A stretch of 64,000 nt of DNA, taken from positions 62,001 through 126,000 of the forward strand of contig NZ_JANJZR010000003.1 in NCBI RefSeq assembly GCF_024623065.1. Reading direction: 5' to 3'. A program made the position numbers and the translations under genes. This document shows positions 17,546-26,055 of this stretch, piece by piece. Positions within the stretch are counted from its first letter, which is position 1. Every line of letters begins with the position of its first letter. The DNA is from Bacteroides acidifaciens. Lineage in GTDB: Bacteria; Bacteroidota; Bacteroidia; Bacteroidales; Bacteroidaceae. Under the pieces are notes generated by a model. It ran no database searches and was not told the DNA's origin. It saw nothing but the letters and a program-made list of their open reading frames with translations.

Positions 17546-18370
17546 ATGTCAACACAAAGAGAGTGGACAACCATCAGAGAATACGACGATATTCTCTTTG
17601 ATTACTATAATGGAATAGCCCGTATCACCATCAACCGTGAACGTTATCGGAATGCATTCACCCCGACTACTACTGCCGAAATGAGCGACGCATTGCGCAT
17701 TTGCCGCGAAGAAGCGGATATTGACGTGATTGTCATCACCGGAGCCGGAGACAAGGCTTTCTGTTCGGGCGGTGACCAGAATGTGAAAGGACGTGGCGGT
17801 TATATCGGCAAAGACGGCGTTCCCCGTCTGAGTGTGCTGGATGTGCAAAAACAAATCCGCAGTATCCCGAAACCGGTGATTGCCGCCGTAAACGGATTTG
17901 CTATCGGCGGCGGACACGTGCTTCATGTGGTATGTGACTTGTCTATCGCTTCGGAGAATGCCATCTTCGGTCAGACAGGCCCTCGTGTAGGTAGCTTTGA
18001 CGCCGGGTTCGGTGCATCTTATCTGGCTCGTGTGGTAGGTCAGAAGAAAGCGCGTGAAATCTGGTTCCTCTGCCGGAAGTACAATGCGCAGGAAGCGCTG
18101 GATATGGGACTGGTAAATAAAGTAGTCCCCTTGGAGCAACTGGAAGACGAATATGTGCAATGGGCGGAAGAAATGATGCAGCTCAGCCCGCTGGCTTTGC
18201 GCATGATTAAAGCTGGACTGAATGCCGAACTGGATGGTCAGGCAGGTATTCAGGAACTGGCAGGTGACGCGACATTGCTTTATTATCTGACGGATGAAGC
18301 TCAGGAAGGAAAGAATGCGTTTTTGGAAAAACGCAAACCCAACTTCAAGCAGTATCCTAAGTTCCCATAA
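17546..18370 (+). CDS. menB: 1,4-dihydroxy-2-naphthoyl-CoA synthase
   Basis: 274 residues of the crotonase fold: oxyanion-hole loops [15 protein letters not shown] and [16 protein letters not shown], and the MenB-specific block [19 protein letters not shown] followed by [13 protein letters not shown]. It cyclises o-succinylbenzoyl-CoA to DHNA-CoA. Cytoplasmic. The gene starts three bases after the menD stop, so the two are coupled. Confidence 0.95.
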   Translation: MSTQREWTTIREYDDILFDYYNGIARITINRERYRNAFTPTTTAEMSDALRICREEADIDVIVITGAGDKAFCSGGDQNVKGRGGYIGKDGVPRLSVLDVQKQIRSIPKPVIAAVNGFAIGGGHVLHVVCDLSIASENAIFGQTGPRVGSFDAGFGASYLARVVGQKKAREIWFLCRKYNAQEALDMGLVNKVVPLEQLEDEYVQWAEEMMQLSPLALRMIKAGLNAELDGQAGIQELAGDATLLYYLTDEAQEGKNAFLEKRKPNFKQYPKFP

Positions 18371-18401
18371 ACCATACGGAGCACTCAAATATTTACATCT
18401 G

Positions 18402-19436
18402 ATGGATTGCAAAATTCAAATAACTCCCCGCTTGCTCCATTTCAAGCAACCGGCAGGAACCTCACGAGGTACGTATACAACACGAAAAGTCTGGTATCTG
18501 CATCTGACTTCTTCCGATTTTCCGGGTAGGGTAGGGATAGGGGAGTGTGCTCCTCTACCAGGGCTTAGCTGTGATGATCTACCCGATTACGAAGATATAT
18601 TGGAAGATGCCTGCCGGGAAGTGGAAAGGCAAGGCGGAAAGGTGGACGTTGACGCTTTGCGCAAATATCCTTCCATACTCTTCGGGCTCGAAACGGCTGT
18701 CCGCCACTATAATGCAGGCGGTTGGGCTATGTGGAATTCAGCTTTCTCCCGTGGAGAAGCCGGAATACCCATCAACGGTCTTATATGGATGGGAGATTAC
18801 AATCAAATGTTGACACAGATAGAAACGAAGATGAAGACCGGTTTCCGCTGTATCAAACTCAAAATCGGTGCCATCAACTTTGAAGAGGAACTGGCCTTGC
18901 TCCGTCATATCCGTGCCCGTTTTTCTTCTAAAGAAATAGAACTGCGTGTAGACGCCAACGGTGCTTTCTCTCCGGCTGATGCAATGGATAAACTGAAACG
19001 GCTGTCCGAGTTCGACTTGCATTCTATCGAACAACCTATCCGTGCCGGACAATGGGAAGAAATGGCACGCCTGGCTTCCGAATCTCCCTTGCCGATAGCT
19101 TTGGATGAGGAATTGATAGGCTGCAACACTCCGGAAGAGAAACGAAAGCTCCTTGCCGACATTCATCCCCAATATATCATCATCAAACCTTCCCTACATG
19201 GAGGATTCACCGGTGGAAACGAATGGATTGACGAAGCTGAAGAACAACAGATCGGCTGGTGGATTACTTCTGCCCTGGAGTCAAATATCGGTCTGAATGC
19301 CATCGCCCAGTGGTGTGCCACTTTCGACAACCCGCTTCCTCAAGGCTTGGGAACGGGGCAACTTTTTACGGACAACGTAGAAATGCCCCTTGAAATAAGG
19401 AAAGACTGCTTGTGGTTTTGTAATGACGCAATTTAA
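18402..19436 (+). CDS. menC: o-Succinylbenzoate synthase
   Basis: 344 residues, enolase superfamily. The lysine pair is in CIKLKIG, the metal ligands in LRVDANGAF, SIEQPI and ALDEELIG, and the second catalytic lysine in IIIKPSLHGG. It dehydrates SHCHC to o-succinylbenzoate. The ATG at 18402 (MDCKIQITPRLLHFKQ) is chosen; the frame stays open upstream into menB but those codons show no enolase-type homology. The gap to menB is 31 bases. The preceding MenH step has no gene in this cluster. Confidence 0.9.
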   Translation: MDCKIQITPRLLHFKQPAGTSRGTYTTRKVWYLHLTSSDFPGRVGIGECAPLPGLSCDDLPDYEDILEDACREVERQGGKVDVDALRKYPSILFGLETAVRHYNAGGWAMWNSAFSRGEAGIPINGLIWMGDYNQMLTQIETKMKTGFRCIKLKIGAINFEEELALLRHIRARFSSKEIELRVDANGAFSPADAMDKLKRLSEFDLHSIEQPIRAGQWEEMARLASESPLPIALDEELIGCNTPEEKRKLLADIHPQYIIIKPSLHGGFTGGNEWIDEAEEQQIGWWITSALESNIGLNAIAQWCATFDNPLPQGLGTGQLFTDNVEMPLEIRKDCLWFCNDAI

Positions 19437-19445
19437 TAATGCCCG

Positions 19446-20531
19446 ATGATATTTGACCGAAAACAGCAACGTTTGCTATTGGAAGGAACCATCTATACCC
19501 CGGAAGAGATAGCCCGTCTGGTAGCCGAAGGAGCAGAGAACCATCCTTCGGCCCTATGGGATTTATATCTTTTTCTGAACGAATGGTTCAGTGATTCTCC
19601 TGCCATGACCGTCCATACTTCGGGTTCCACAGGCACGCCGAAAGAACTGACTGTGCGCAAAGACCAAATGATGCAAAGTGCCCGTCTCACCTGTGAGTAC
19701 CTCAATCTGCAAGCGGGAGACACCGCTTTGTTGTGCATGAATCTGCGTTATATCGGAGCCATGATGGTAGTGGTACGTTCCCTCGTTGCGGGGTTAAATC
19801 TGATAGTGCGTCCCGCTTCCGGTCATCCTCTCTCTGATATAAGCGTTCCGCTGAGATTCGCGGCAATGGTTCCTTTGCAGGTTTACAACACACTCCATAA
19901 CCTTGGAGAGCGTGAGCAGTTGAAGCAAACGGAGATTTTGATTATAGGTGGCGGAGCAGTAGATGAGGCTTTGGAAGCAGAAATAAGGTCTCTCCCGATA
20001 GCTGTCTATTCCACTTACGGCATGACCGAAACATTATCCCATATTGCCCTGCGTCGCTTGAACGGAAATTCTGCGTCCGACCATTATTATCCTTTTTCTT
20101 CAGTCGAACTGTCCTTGTCTCCCGAAAATACGTTAGTCATTAAAGCCCCTTTGGTCTGCGATGATATTTTGCAAACTAATGATATTGCCCGCATCTATCC
20201 CGATGGCAGCTTCGTCATTTGGGGACGTAAAGATAATGTCATCAATAGTGGCGGAATCAAGATACAGGCGGAAGAGGTGGAGAAGTCGCTTCGTCCGTTT
20301 ATCCCTGTGCCGTTTGTCATCACTTCGGTTCCCGACCCTCGTTTGGGGCAAGCGGTGACTTTATTAATCGAAGGTCAGTTGGATATGGAAGAACTGAAAA
20401 ATAAGGTGCAGGAGATACTGTCACCTTATCATCGTCCTAAATATATTCGGATGGTGGATTTAATTCCTCAAACGGGGAATGGTAAAATCAACCGTATCGA
20501 ATGCCGCACTTTAGCGGAGAAACTATTGTAG
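19446..20531 (+). CDS. menE: o-Succinylbenzoate-CoA ligase
   Basis: 361 residues, shorter than classic MenE (about 480) but typical for Bacteroidetes. The AMP-binding P-loop is HTSGSTGTPKELTVRKDQM, with the adenylate motif STYGMTETLSHIAL, hinge FVIWGRKDNVINSGGIKI and catalytic lysine region PQTGNGKINR. It activates o-succinylbenzoate with ATP and CoA for MenB. It starts ten bases after menC and is the last gene of the operon; no clear terminator follows. Confidence 0.92.
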   Translation: MIFDRKQQRLLLEGTIYTPEEIARLVAEGAENHPSALWDLYLFLNEWFSDSPAMTVHTSGSTGTPKELTVRKDQMMQSARLTCEYLNLQAGDTALLCMNLRYIGAMMVVVRSLVAGLNLIVRPASGHPLSDISVPLRFAAMVPLQVYNTLHNLGEREQLKQTEILIIGGGAVDEALEAEIRSLPIAVYSTYGMTETLSHIALRRLNGNSASDHYYPFSSVELSLSPENTLVIKAPLVCDDILQTNDIARIYPDGSFVIWGRKDNVINSGGIKIQAEEVEKSLRPFIPVPFVITSVPDPRLGQAVTLLIEGQLDMEELKNKVQEILSPYHRPKYIRMVDLIPQTGNGKINRIECRTLAEKLL

Positions 20532-20534
20532 TCG

Positions 20535-20770
20535 TTATACTTCTTCTATTCGTGTCAATTCCCATCCGCAGAATTGCATAACGATGCAATCTTTTTGTTC
20601 TGTTACATATTTTATTATGTTCCTTACAACACTAATGTGGCTATCTCAGGCGATAAAGTAATCGTTTTATCTTTATTGATGATAATAATATTGGCATTAT
20701 ACAGTGAATTTATTATTTCTTTATAAGTGATTGCTCCCACACTTCTCCCTCTACTAGAAGAGTTTTTCAT
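20535..20770 (-). pseudogene. Possible decayed small gene of unknown function
   Basis: On the minus strand an ATG at 20768-20770 opens a 48-codon frame (MKNSSSRGRSVGAITYKEII..., stop at 20624-20626). The next frame, which stays open past that stop, continues with RNIIKYVTEQKDCIVMQFCG and ends GWELTRIEEV at 20535. Together they would encode about 78 residues with one frameshift. I do not recognise the family, and the call rests only on amino-acid texture. Confidence 0.25.
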
Positions 20771-20828
20771 TTTTATTTCTCATATTCTCATGATTATTAG
20801 TCAATGGGTTGAAATAGACTGAAATAGG

Positions 20829-20866
20829 GAATGAGAAATGTTTTCGGATACAGGCATTTCTCATTC
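20829..20866. repeat. 12-bp inverted repeat within a cluster of ATTTCTCAT words
   Basis: GAATGAGAAATG (20829-20840) and its perfect complement CATTTCTCATTC (20855-20866) enclose 14 bases. The word TTTCTCAT or TTCTCAT recurs at several nearby points between about 20775 and 20930. Confidence 0.7.
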
Positions 20867-21012
20867 TTTTCTCATGCTTTATTCCTAAAAACAGGTATTT
20901 CTCATACTCATTATCGTCATTTCTCATGGCAGTTGTAGGACAATCTACTGCTATTTCGCGTCTGAATCATTAATAGAAAAGTTATTCTTCATTAAGGGTA
21001 AACTTGTTTTGG

Positions 21013-21146
21013 ATTAATTGCAAACCTTTTCTTCACCTATCATAAACTATAATTGCAAGTTTTGATTATATAAATGCAAGCTTCATTTTTATAAATGCAA
21101 CCTTTGATTATAAAAACAAAGCTTTCATTTATAGTTTGCGATTAAT
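21013..21146. repeat. Four 21-bp tandem repeats flanked by 13-bp inverted repeats
   Basis: Units begin at 21048, 21069, 21090 and 21111, exactly 21 bases apart, with a consensus starting TATAAATGCAA and ending in a TTTGATTA-like segment; the fourth unit is the most diverged. The array lies between ATTAATTGCAAAC (21013-21025) and GTTTGCGATTAAT (21134-21146), which are complementary at 12 of 13 positions. The period of two helical turns is iteron-like. Confidence 0.65.
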
Positions 21147-21248
21147 CGAAAAAAACTTTAGATATAAAGGATTGGAAGTTTACCATTAACCAATAGCAAC
21201 TTTTCTATTAATACTTTTCAGATGAATAAGTAATTATCCGTACCGTAG

Positions 21249-21950
21249 AGCGGCACATCTATTTATTCGAACAGGGAAGAATTTTACGACCAGACCTATG
21301 CAGACTTGATGATGAACATCAACAAGAGTTTTAAACACGACTTTTCGTTGATTGCCAACTTAGGAGCAGGCTTTGAAGACCATTATACGAGAGGCGTTGA
21401 CATCGGTGGTAAGTTGGCAACCGTGCCTAATCTGTTTTCGGCTGCGAACTTGTCTTCCGATAATTCACCGAAAGAAACGTATAAGCGCACGCGCAACATT
21501 GCCGTATTTGCCAGTGCCGAACTTGGGTGGAAGAATATGCTCTATCTTACAGCTACCGGACGTACCGACTGGGCTTCGCAGTTGGTAAGTAATGGCAAGA
21601 CTCCGGGTATATTCTATCCGTCGATAGGTCTGTCTGCCATTATCACGGAGATGGCGTCGTTGCCACAGTTCATTTCTTACTTGAAAGTGCGCGGGTCGTA
21701 CACCGAAGTAGGTTCGCCCATCTCGCAGGTAGGTATCACGCCGGGTTCCATAACAGACTCCATGTCGGCAGGTATCATCAATCCGATATCAACCTATCCT
21801 TATCCCGACTTCAAGCCCGAACGTACAAAGTCCTACGAATTGGGTATCAATGCCCGTTTTTGGGATGGCAGGATAACTTTCGACGGTACGTTCTATAAGT
21901 CCAATACTTACAATCAGACATTCCTCTCGTCTATGCAGCCACCGTGCTGA
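21249..21950 (+). pseudogene. Internal fragment of a SusC/RagA-type TonB-dependent receptor
   Basis: The receptor-like frame starts at 21249, just after an in-frame TAG. It reads REEFYDQTYADLMMNINKS, FASAELGWKNMLYLTATGR-DW, FYPSIGLSAIITE, LPQFISYLKVRGSYTEVG and FKPERTKSYELGINARFWDGRI, all standard landmarks of the distal half of the SusC barrel. Signal peptide, plug domain, the early barrel and the last strands are missing. The frame runs into the tail of the opposite-strand transporter gene, giving a junction near 21933-21945. A TTG at 21306 could nominally start 214 codons but no functional receptor fragment is expected. Confidence 0.85.
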
Positions 21951-22767
21951 ATGTGGGATGCTCGTCCGGAAGCATGACCCAACTCAATACTGCGCCAAGA
22001 ATCGGATTAATCAATCGGCACATATTTATATCGCTGACCTTTGCGCCCTTGCTCTGCAAAGCAATAAACCAAAAGCTAAAGGCAAAGACAGAAATAAACA
22101 CCAAAATACCGAGACTGATATAGAAACCGCCCGGTTTTCCTATAAAAGTATGATAACCTTCCGTGTCCAGTCCTATCATATATATAAGTAGACCGCCGAA
22201 GAACATCTGCACGGCATTCAGAAAAATAGGATTTACCTTTCCCTTATCTTCCGAAACGGAGATAGCGGAATACCCTTGAAAAATAATACTGAGCAGCAAC
22301 AACACGATACCGGTGATTCCTTTCCAATCGAGCGGTGCGCCGTCACTTCCCATTCCTATAATAAGGAACAAGCCGATGAGGCTGACCACAAGACTGATGA
22401 TTTTATGGATATTCAGCCTGTCATTACTAGCAAGCAAATGCGCCAGTAATACATTGATAAGCGGAGTCATCCCCATGATAATGGACGAGATAGCCCCACT
22501 CACAAAATCCACGCCGAAGTAGAAAGCCGTGTATCCCATAAACATATTGATAAGAATCAGGTTCAGAAATAATCTGCTGTGCTGACGTATCTCCTTCCAC
22601 ATCCCCTTGTGCCAGGTATATGCGAAAAGAATAATCCCCACAGTAGTAAAGCGGATTCCGGCAAAGTTCATCGGAGTAAAATCGTAACTCAGTCCTTGTT
22701 TGATAAACGGATTGACTATAGCCCATAAAACAGAGGCCAATATGGCATAAAAAAGTCCTTTTTTCAT
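21931..22767 (-). CDS. EamA/DMT-family transporter, C-terminally truncated
   Basis: 278 residues with about nine membrane helices. The two EamA repeats are visible (MKKGLFYAILASVLWAIVNP..., and YSAISVSEDKGKVNP... in the second half). Normal family members have ten helices and end about 25 residues after the block seen here as VLSWVMLPDEHPTFSTVA. This one stops at AA* exactly where sequence of a SusC fragment from the other strand begins. The last helix has therefore been lost through a rearrangement and function is doubtful. The substrate is unknown. Confidence 0.8.
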   Translation of the reverse strand: MKKGLFYAILASVLWAIVNPFIKQGLSYDFTPMNFAGIRFTTVGIILFAYTWHKGMWKEIRQHSRLFLNLILINMFMGYTAFYFGVDFVSGAISSIIMGMTPLINVLLAHLLASNDRLNIHKIISLVVSLIGLFLIIGMGSDGAPLDWKGITGIVLLLLSIIFQGYSAISVSEDKGKVNPIFLNAVQMFFGGLLIYMIGLDTEGYHTFIGKPGGFYISLGILVFISVFAFSFWFIALQSKGAKVSDINMCRLINPILGAVLSWVMLPDEHPTFSTVAA

Positions 22768-22947
22768 TCGGTGTAGTTTCCTATATTCGAAAAAAATTCA
22801 CAAAGTTAGTCATAATTATACATACAGACTTCGATTTCCAGAGTAAATTATTTGTTTTTGAAAAATTATTCTTTTCGCTTTGGTGAAGGAGAAATGCTGC
22901 AAACATTTATTGCAGAAGCAGTGTTCACATCCATTTAAAAATGAGAA

Positions 22948-22973
22948 GGGCGGGAGTTTCACAACTACCGCCC
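22948..22973. terminator. Hairpin terminator downstream of the NigD-like gene
   Basis: GGGCGG-g-AGTT and AACT-a-CCGCCC form a 10-pair stem with one G/A mismatch and a 4-base loop, with TCTTTT on the + side and an A/T-rich run on the minus side. It follows the 3' end of the minus-strand lipoprotein gene. Confidence 0.7.
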
Positions 22974-23034
22974 TCTTTTGTGTAATTAATATATAATATT
23001 ATAAAAGAGTGTCTTTCATTTTTCGATTAGCAGA

Positions 23035-23754
23035 TTAGGGAAATTTCACTTCATATGTTTTTATTCCGCCATATAGGGTATTGACACGGATTCTTAGGCC
23101 CTTCTTTCCTTCCATCTGTTTCTTGATTCCGTCCAGTTTGAAAGATACATACCCTTCGCCTAAAGTCTGAGGATAATCCCCTTCACTGTTGTGACGGAAT
23201 TCCAGGTTGATAAACTCATCCTCTTCACTCTCCTCATCTGCGGTAGGAGCCGGGGTGAGATTATTGATAACCAGATTCAGGAAATGTTTCTTATCTTCAC
23301 TGTGCGTACCATAATATTGGAATTCGATAGTCAGATATTTCTTATCCTTGTTGATCCACATATAAGTGGCGTTAATCTTATCGTCTCCGATTTTCTCCTC
23401 ATTGTTTTCTTCCTCATCCATAGTGACAATGTCCTTGGTCAGGATTTCTTTTATCTGCTTTACCTGAACGTTATAGTCATATCCGCCTACCGGCTCTTCC
23501 AGTTCGTTGAACATGACAAAGGCTCGCTGGCCATCCGCAAAATCCGCGTTGCTCCATCCTTCTCCATTGCTTGGATACATCTTCTTTCCATCATCCAAGG
23601 TGAAATAAAAATCCTTGCTATCCTGGCTCATCATATTTATTGTGCTGATAACCAGTAGGTCGGACGGACTGTTATCGTCGTCCAGACAAGACTGGAAAAT
23701 CGGCATTGTGGTCATAATAGCAAAGATAAAGGCAATGAATTTAAATTTCTTCAT
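23035..23754 (-). CDS. NigD-like lipoprotein
   Basis: 239 residues from the ATG at 23754, chosen because it begins a proper signal peptide ([21 protein letters not shown]) with lipobox cysteine in QSCLDDD; the 35 codons upstream are not protein-like. The mature part resembles NigD-like proteins of Bacteroides: an N-terminal beta domain ([26 protein letters not shown]) and a C-terminal beta-sandwich with a very acidic loop (EESEEDEF). NigD relatives are envelope lipoproteins of unclear function, sometimes near bacteriocin loci. It is divergent from the sigma-factor gene. Confidence 0.75.
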   Translation of the reverse strand: MKKFKFIAFIFAIMTTMPIFQSCLDDDNSPSDLLVISTINMMSQDSKDFYFTLDDGKKMYPSNGEGWSNADFADGQRAFVMFNELEEPVGGYDYNVQVKQIKEILTKDIVTMDEEENNEEKIGDDKINATYMWINKDKKYLTIEFQYYGTHSEDKKHFLNLVINNLTPAPTADEESEEDEFINLEFRHNSEGDYPQTLGEGYVSFKLDGIKKQMEGKKGLRIRVNTLYGGIKTYEVKFP

Positions 23755-23929
23755 ATATAAAATAAGTTTTAGTTTGATTAATATTACTACTTTGTATTCA
23801 ACAAATGCACGATAATCAAGAATATTGCATTTGCATCTGTTAAAGAAACAAAAGTGCAAAAAGAGTTGTTCTCTCTATGCAGTATTTTTATCTTTACTGC
23901 ATTTTTAAGGTAAACACGTGTATAAGCGA

Positions 23930-24478
23930 ATGGAAGAATTAGAGTTGTCGGAGCAATGCAGGCAAGGAAACAACCGCGCCCGCAAGGAACTGTATGAGCA
24001 GTATGCGGGGCGTATGCTTGGCATCTGTCTGCGCTATGCAGGCGACCGTGATACGGCTCAGGACCTGCTTCACGACAGTTTTATAAAGATATTCGACTCT
24101 TTCGACAAGTTCACCTGGCGCGGTGAAGGTTCTCTGCGGGCTTGGATGGAGCGTGTGGTAGTCAACATTGCTTTGCAGTATCTCCGGAAGAATGATGTAA
24201 TCAATCAGGCAGCGTCATTGGAAGAGTTGCCCGAAGAATATGAAGAACCGGATGCTTCTGATGTGGAAGCGATACCCCAAAAAGTGTTGATGCAGTTTAT
24301 CGAAGAACTGCCGGCGGGGTATCGTACAGTGTTCAACCTTTATACTTTCGAGGACAAATCACACAAAGAAATCGCTCAGGTATTAGGTATTAATGAGAAA
24401 TCTTCGGCTTCTCAACTGTTTCGGGCGAAGGCGGTATTGGCAAAAAGAGTAAAAGAATGGATAATGAATAATGGATAG
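23930..24478 (+). CDS. ECF-type RNA polymerase sigma factor
   Basis: 182 residues with the sigma-70 region 2 (ELYEQYAGRMLGICLRYAGD, AQDLLHDSFIKIF, RGEGSLRAWMERVVVN) and region 4 (LPAGYRTVFNLYTFEDKSHKEIAQVLGINEKSSASQLFRAKAVL). The ATG at 23930 is preferred over an in-frame GTG at 23918. It probably forms an operon with the next gene, which starts six bases after its stop and carries a single membrane helix, the arrangement of a sigma factor and its membrane regulator. Confidence 0.9.
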   Translation: MEELELSEQCRQGNNRARKELYEQYAGRMLGICLRYAGDRDTAQDLLHDSFIKIFDSFDKFTWRGEGSLRAWMERVVVNIALQYLRKNDVINQAASLEELPEEYEEPDASDVEAIPQKVLMQFIEELPAGYRTVFNLYTFEDKSHKEIAQVLGINEKSSASQLFRAKAVLAKRVKEWIMNNG

Positions 24479-24484
24479 ATAGAG

Positions 24485-25753
24485 ATGGAAGAGAAAGAAT
24501 TGTGGATGAATAAGTTGAAGGAGAAGTTCGCGGATTATTCCGAGCCGACACCTGCTTCCGGTTGGGAACAACTGGAGAAAGAGCTTATGCCCTCTGTGGA
24601 GAAGAAGATATATCCTTATCGAAAATGGATGATGGCGGCTGCGGCTGTTATATTGCTGGCTGTTGTTTCGTCAGTAAGCCTGTATTTCCTGGGGACACCT
24701 GCCGCGGATGAAATGCGTCATATACAAACACCGGCATTAGCTACCACACCCGATGTTTTGCCGGGTGTGCAACAACCGGACATGCAAGGCACTTCCGTCG
24801 AACCTGTCCTGCGTCCCGTTGCCCGTGAGAATCGGTTGGCAAAAGTAGACCGGGATATCCCAGAGCATAAGATGCCGGTAGATGAACCCGCCGTGAAAGA
24901 TGAACCGGCACTTGTAGTAGAAGAAAAGAAACTCGGAACAGTCATCAATGAGGGAAAACCGACCGAAGAAACAAATGCCGGTCAAACTCAGACTCAGACG
25001 AAAGATAAGGAACGACCGACTGCAGGCAATAGACCGCGCCGTCCTTCCGACAGAGATAAATATCATATCCCGACTGAGAAACCATCTTCCCGGAAAGGAA
25101 CATGGTCAATGGGACTTGGAGTAGGGAATTCGGGTGGTGCTTCTTCAGAAGTAGGTTCGGGCGCGTATCCTTATATGTCCCGCGTCAGTATGCTTTCTGT
25201 ATCCAACGGTTTGATGGAGATTCCCAATGACCAGACTTTGGTCTTTGAGGACGGAGTACCTTACTTGCGCCAGGCAAAACAGGTAGTCGATATTAAGCAT
25301 CATCAACCCATCTCTTTCGGATTATCCGTTCGTAAAGCCTTGGGCAAAGGTTTTTCCCTAGAGTCCGGTCTGACTTATACGCTGCTTTCCTCGGATGCCA
25401 AACTGGCTGATAACGACCGGCAGATAGAACAGAAACTCCATTATATCGGTATCCCGTTGCGTGCCAACTGGAATTTCCTAGATAAGAAGCTCGTTACTCT
25501 TTATGTATCCGGTGGCGGTATGGTTGAGAAATGCGTGTATGGAAAGCTCGGTTCCGAAAAGGAAACGGTGAAACCTTTGCAATTCTCCGTATCCGGTGCA
25601 GTGGGTGCACAGTTGAATGCTACCAAACGTGTCGGTGTCTATGTAGAGCCGGGTGTCGCTTATTATTTTGATGACGGTTCGGATATTCAGACTATACGTA
25701 AGGAGAATCCGTTTAATTTCAATATACAGGCAGGTATCCGTTTGACTTATTAA
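24485..25753 (+). CDS. Membrane-anchored protein with C-terminal beta-barrel-like domain, sigma-factor partner
   Basis: 422 residues. Residues 1-45 are charged and cytoplasmic (KFADYSEPTPASGWEQLEKEL), followed by one membrane helix (MMAAAAVILLAVVSSVSLYFLG, about 49-70), a low-complexity Pro/Glu/Lys region (80-200), and a C-terminal part (about 210-422) with alternating aromatic strands typical of small outer-membrane barrels (FGLSVRKALGKGFSLESGLTY, VGVYVEPGVAYYF, ending FNIQAGIRLTY). The N-terminal part is placed like an anti-sigma domain. Joining an inner-membrane anchor to a barrel-type domain is odd, and the linker may let the chain span the periplasm. Function is inferred from operon position. 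Confidence 0.75.
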   Translation: MEEKELWMNKLKEKFADYSEPTPASGWEQLEKELMPSVEKKIYPYRKWMMAAAAVILLAVVSSVSLYFLGTPAADEMRHIQTPALATTPDVLPGVQQPDMQGTSVEPVLRPVARENRLAKVDRDIPEHKMPVDEPAVKDEPALVVEEKKLGTVINEGKPTEETNAGQTQTQTKDKERPTAGNRPRRPSDRDKYHIPTEKPSSRKGTWSMGLGVGNSGGASSEVGSGAYPYMSRVSMLSVSNGLMEIPNDQTLVFEDGVPYLRQAKQVVDIKHHQPISFGLSVRKALGKGFSLESGLTYTLLSSDAKLADNDRQIEQKLHYIGIPLRANWNFLDKKLVTLYVSGGGMVEKCVYGKLGSEKETVKPLQFSVSGAVGAQLNATKRVGVYVEPGVAYYFDDGSDIQTIRKENPFNFNIQAGIRLTY

Positions 25754-25780
25754 TATAACCTTTTTATTTCTATAAACCTT

Positions 25781-25822
25781 TAAAAGCGATATTTTATCCT
25801 CAGTGGCAGAATGTCGCTTTTA
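25781..25822 (+). terminator. Terminator of the sigma factor operon
   Basis: TAAAAGCGA (25781-25789) pairs perfectly with TCGCTTTTA (25814-25822). The position 28 bases after the stop codon suits a rho-independent terminator, though the T-run lies inside the stem. Confidence 0.65.
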
Positions 25823-26000
25823 GAGTTTCTATGCACAAACCTTCTCAAAAAATCGGATAATTGAGAAAATATTAATAATATTGTCACTTGTGTTTCAGAC
25901 CAACAGTAACATACCTTTGTCGCAAAACTCTAAATATTATGGAATGGACGGTTTGGTGATTGTCTTGAAAGAGAAATAAGTGGAACTTTCATAGAGTATT

Positions 26001-26032
26001 TTTGTTTATTCATCGAATAACGTCTATATTTG
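26001..26032 (+). promoter_or_regulatory. Promoter of the AAA/PD-(D/E)XK gene
   Basis: TTTG (26001-26004), 20 bases, TATATTTG (26025-26032): both Bacteroides boxes, 23 bases before the ATG at 26056. Confidence 0.75.
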
Positions 26033-26055
26033 TGATACACTAATTTGAAGATGCA

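Larger units (their letters stand above)
20532..21248. other. Repeat-rich scar between menE and a SusC fragment
   Basis: 717 bases, strongly A/T-rich, without an intact gene. It holds a possible decayed small gene, a 12-bp hairpin GAATGAGAAATG / CATTTCTCATTC (20829-20866) with further ATTTCTCAT copies up to about 20930, and a 21-bp tandem repeat array bounded by 13-bp inverted repeats (21013-21146). Confidence 0.6.
25754..26055. other. Intergenic region with terminator, orphan promoter box and the nuclease-gene promoter
   Basis: 302 bases. In order: a terminator hairpin (25781-25822); a TACCTTTG box at 25912-25919 with a possible TTG 21 bases upstream, followed by ATGGAATGGACGG that opens only six codons, apparently the start of a lost gene; and a full promoter at 26001-26032 for the gene at 26056. 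Confidence 0.6.

Noticed and set aside
17549..18412. 287-codon minus-strand frame opposite menB
   Set aside because: Covers menB almost exactly; cysteine/histidine-rich translation with no family match, while menB itself is unambiguous.
21048..21131. CRISPR array
   Set aside because: The 21-bp units are contiguous with no unique spacers, diverge from each other, and no cas gene is present.
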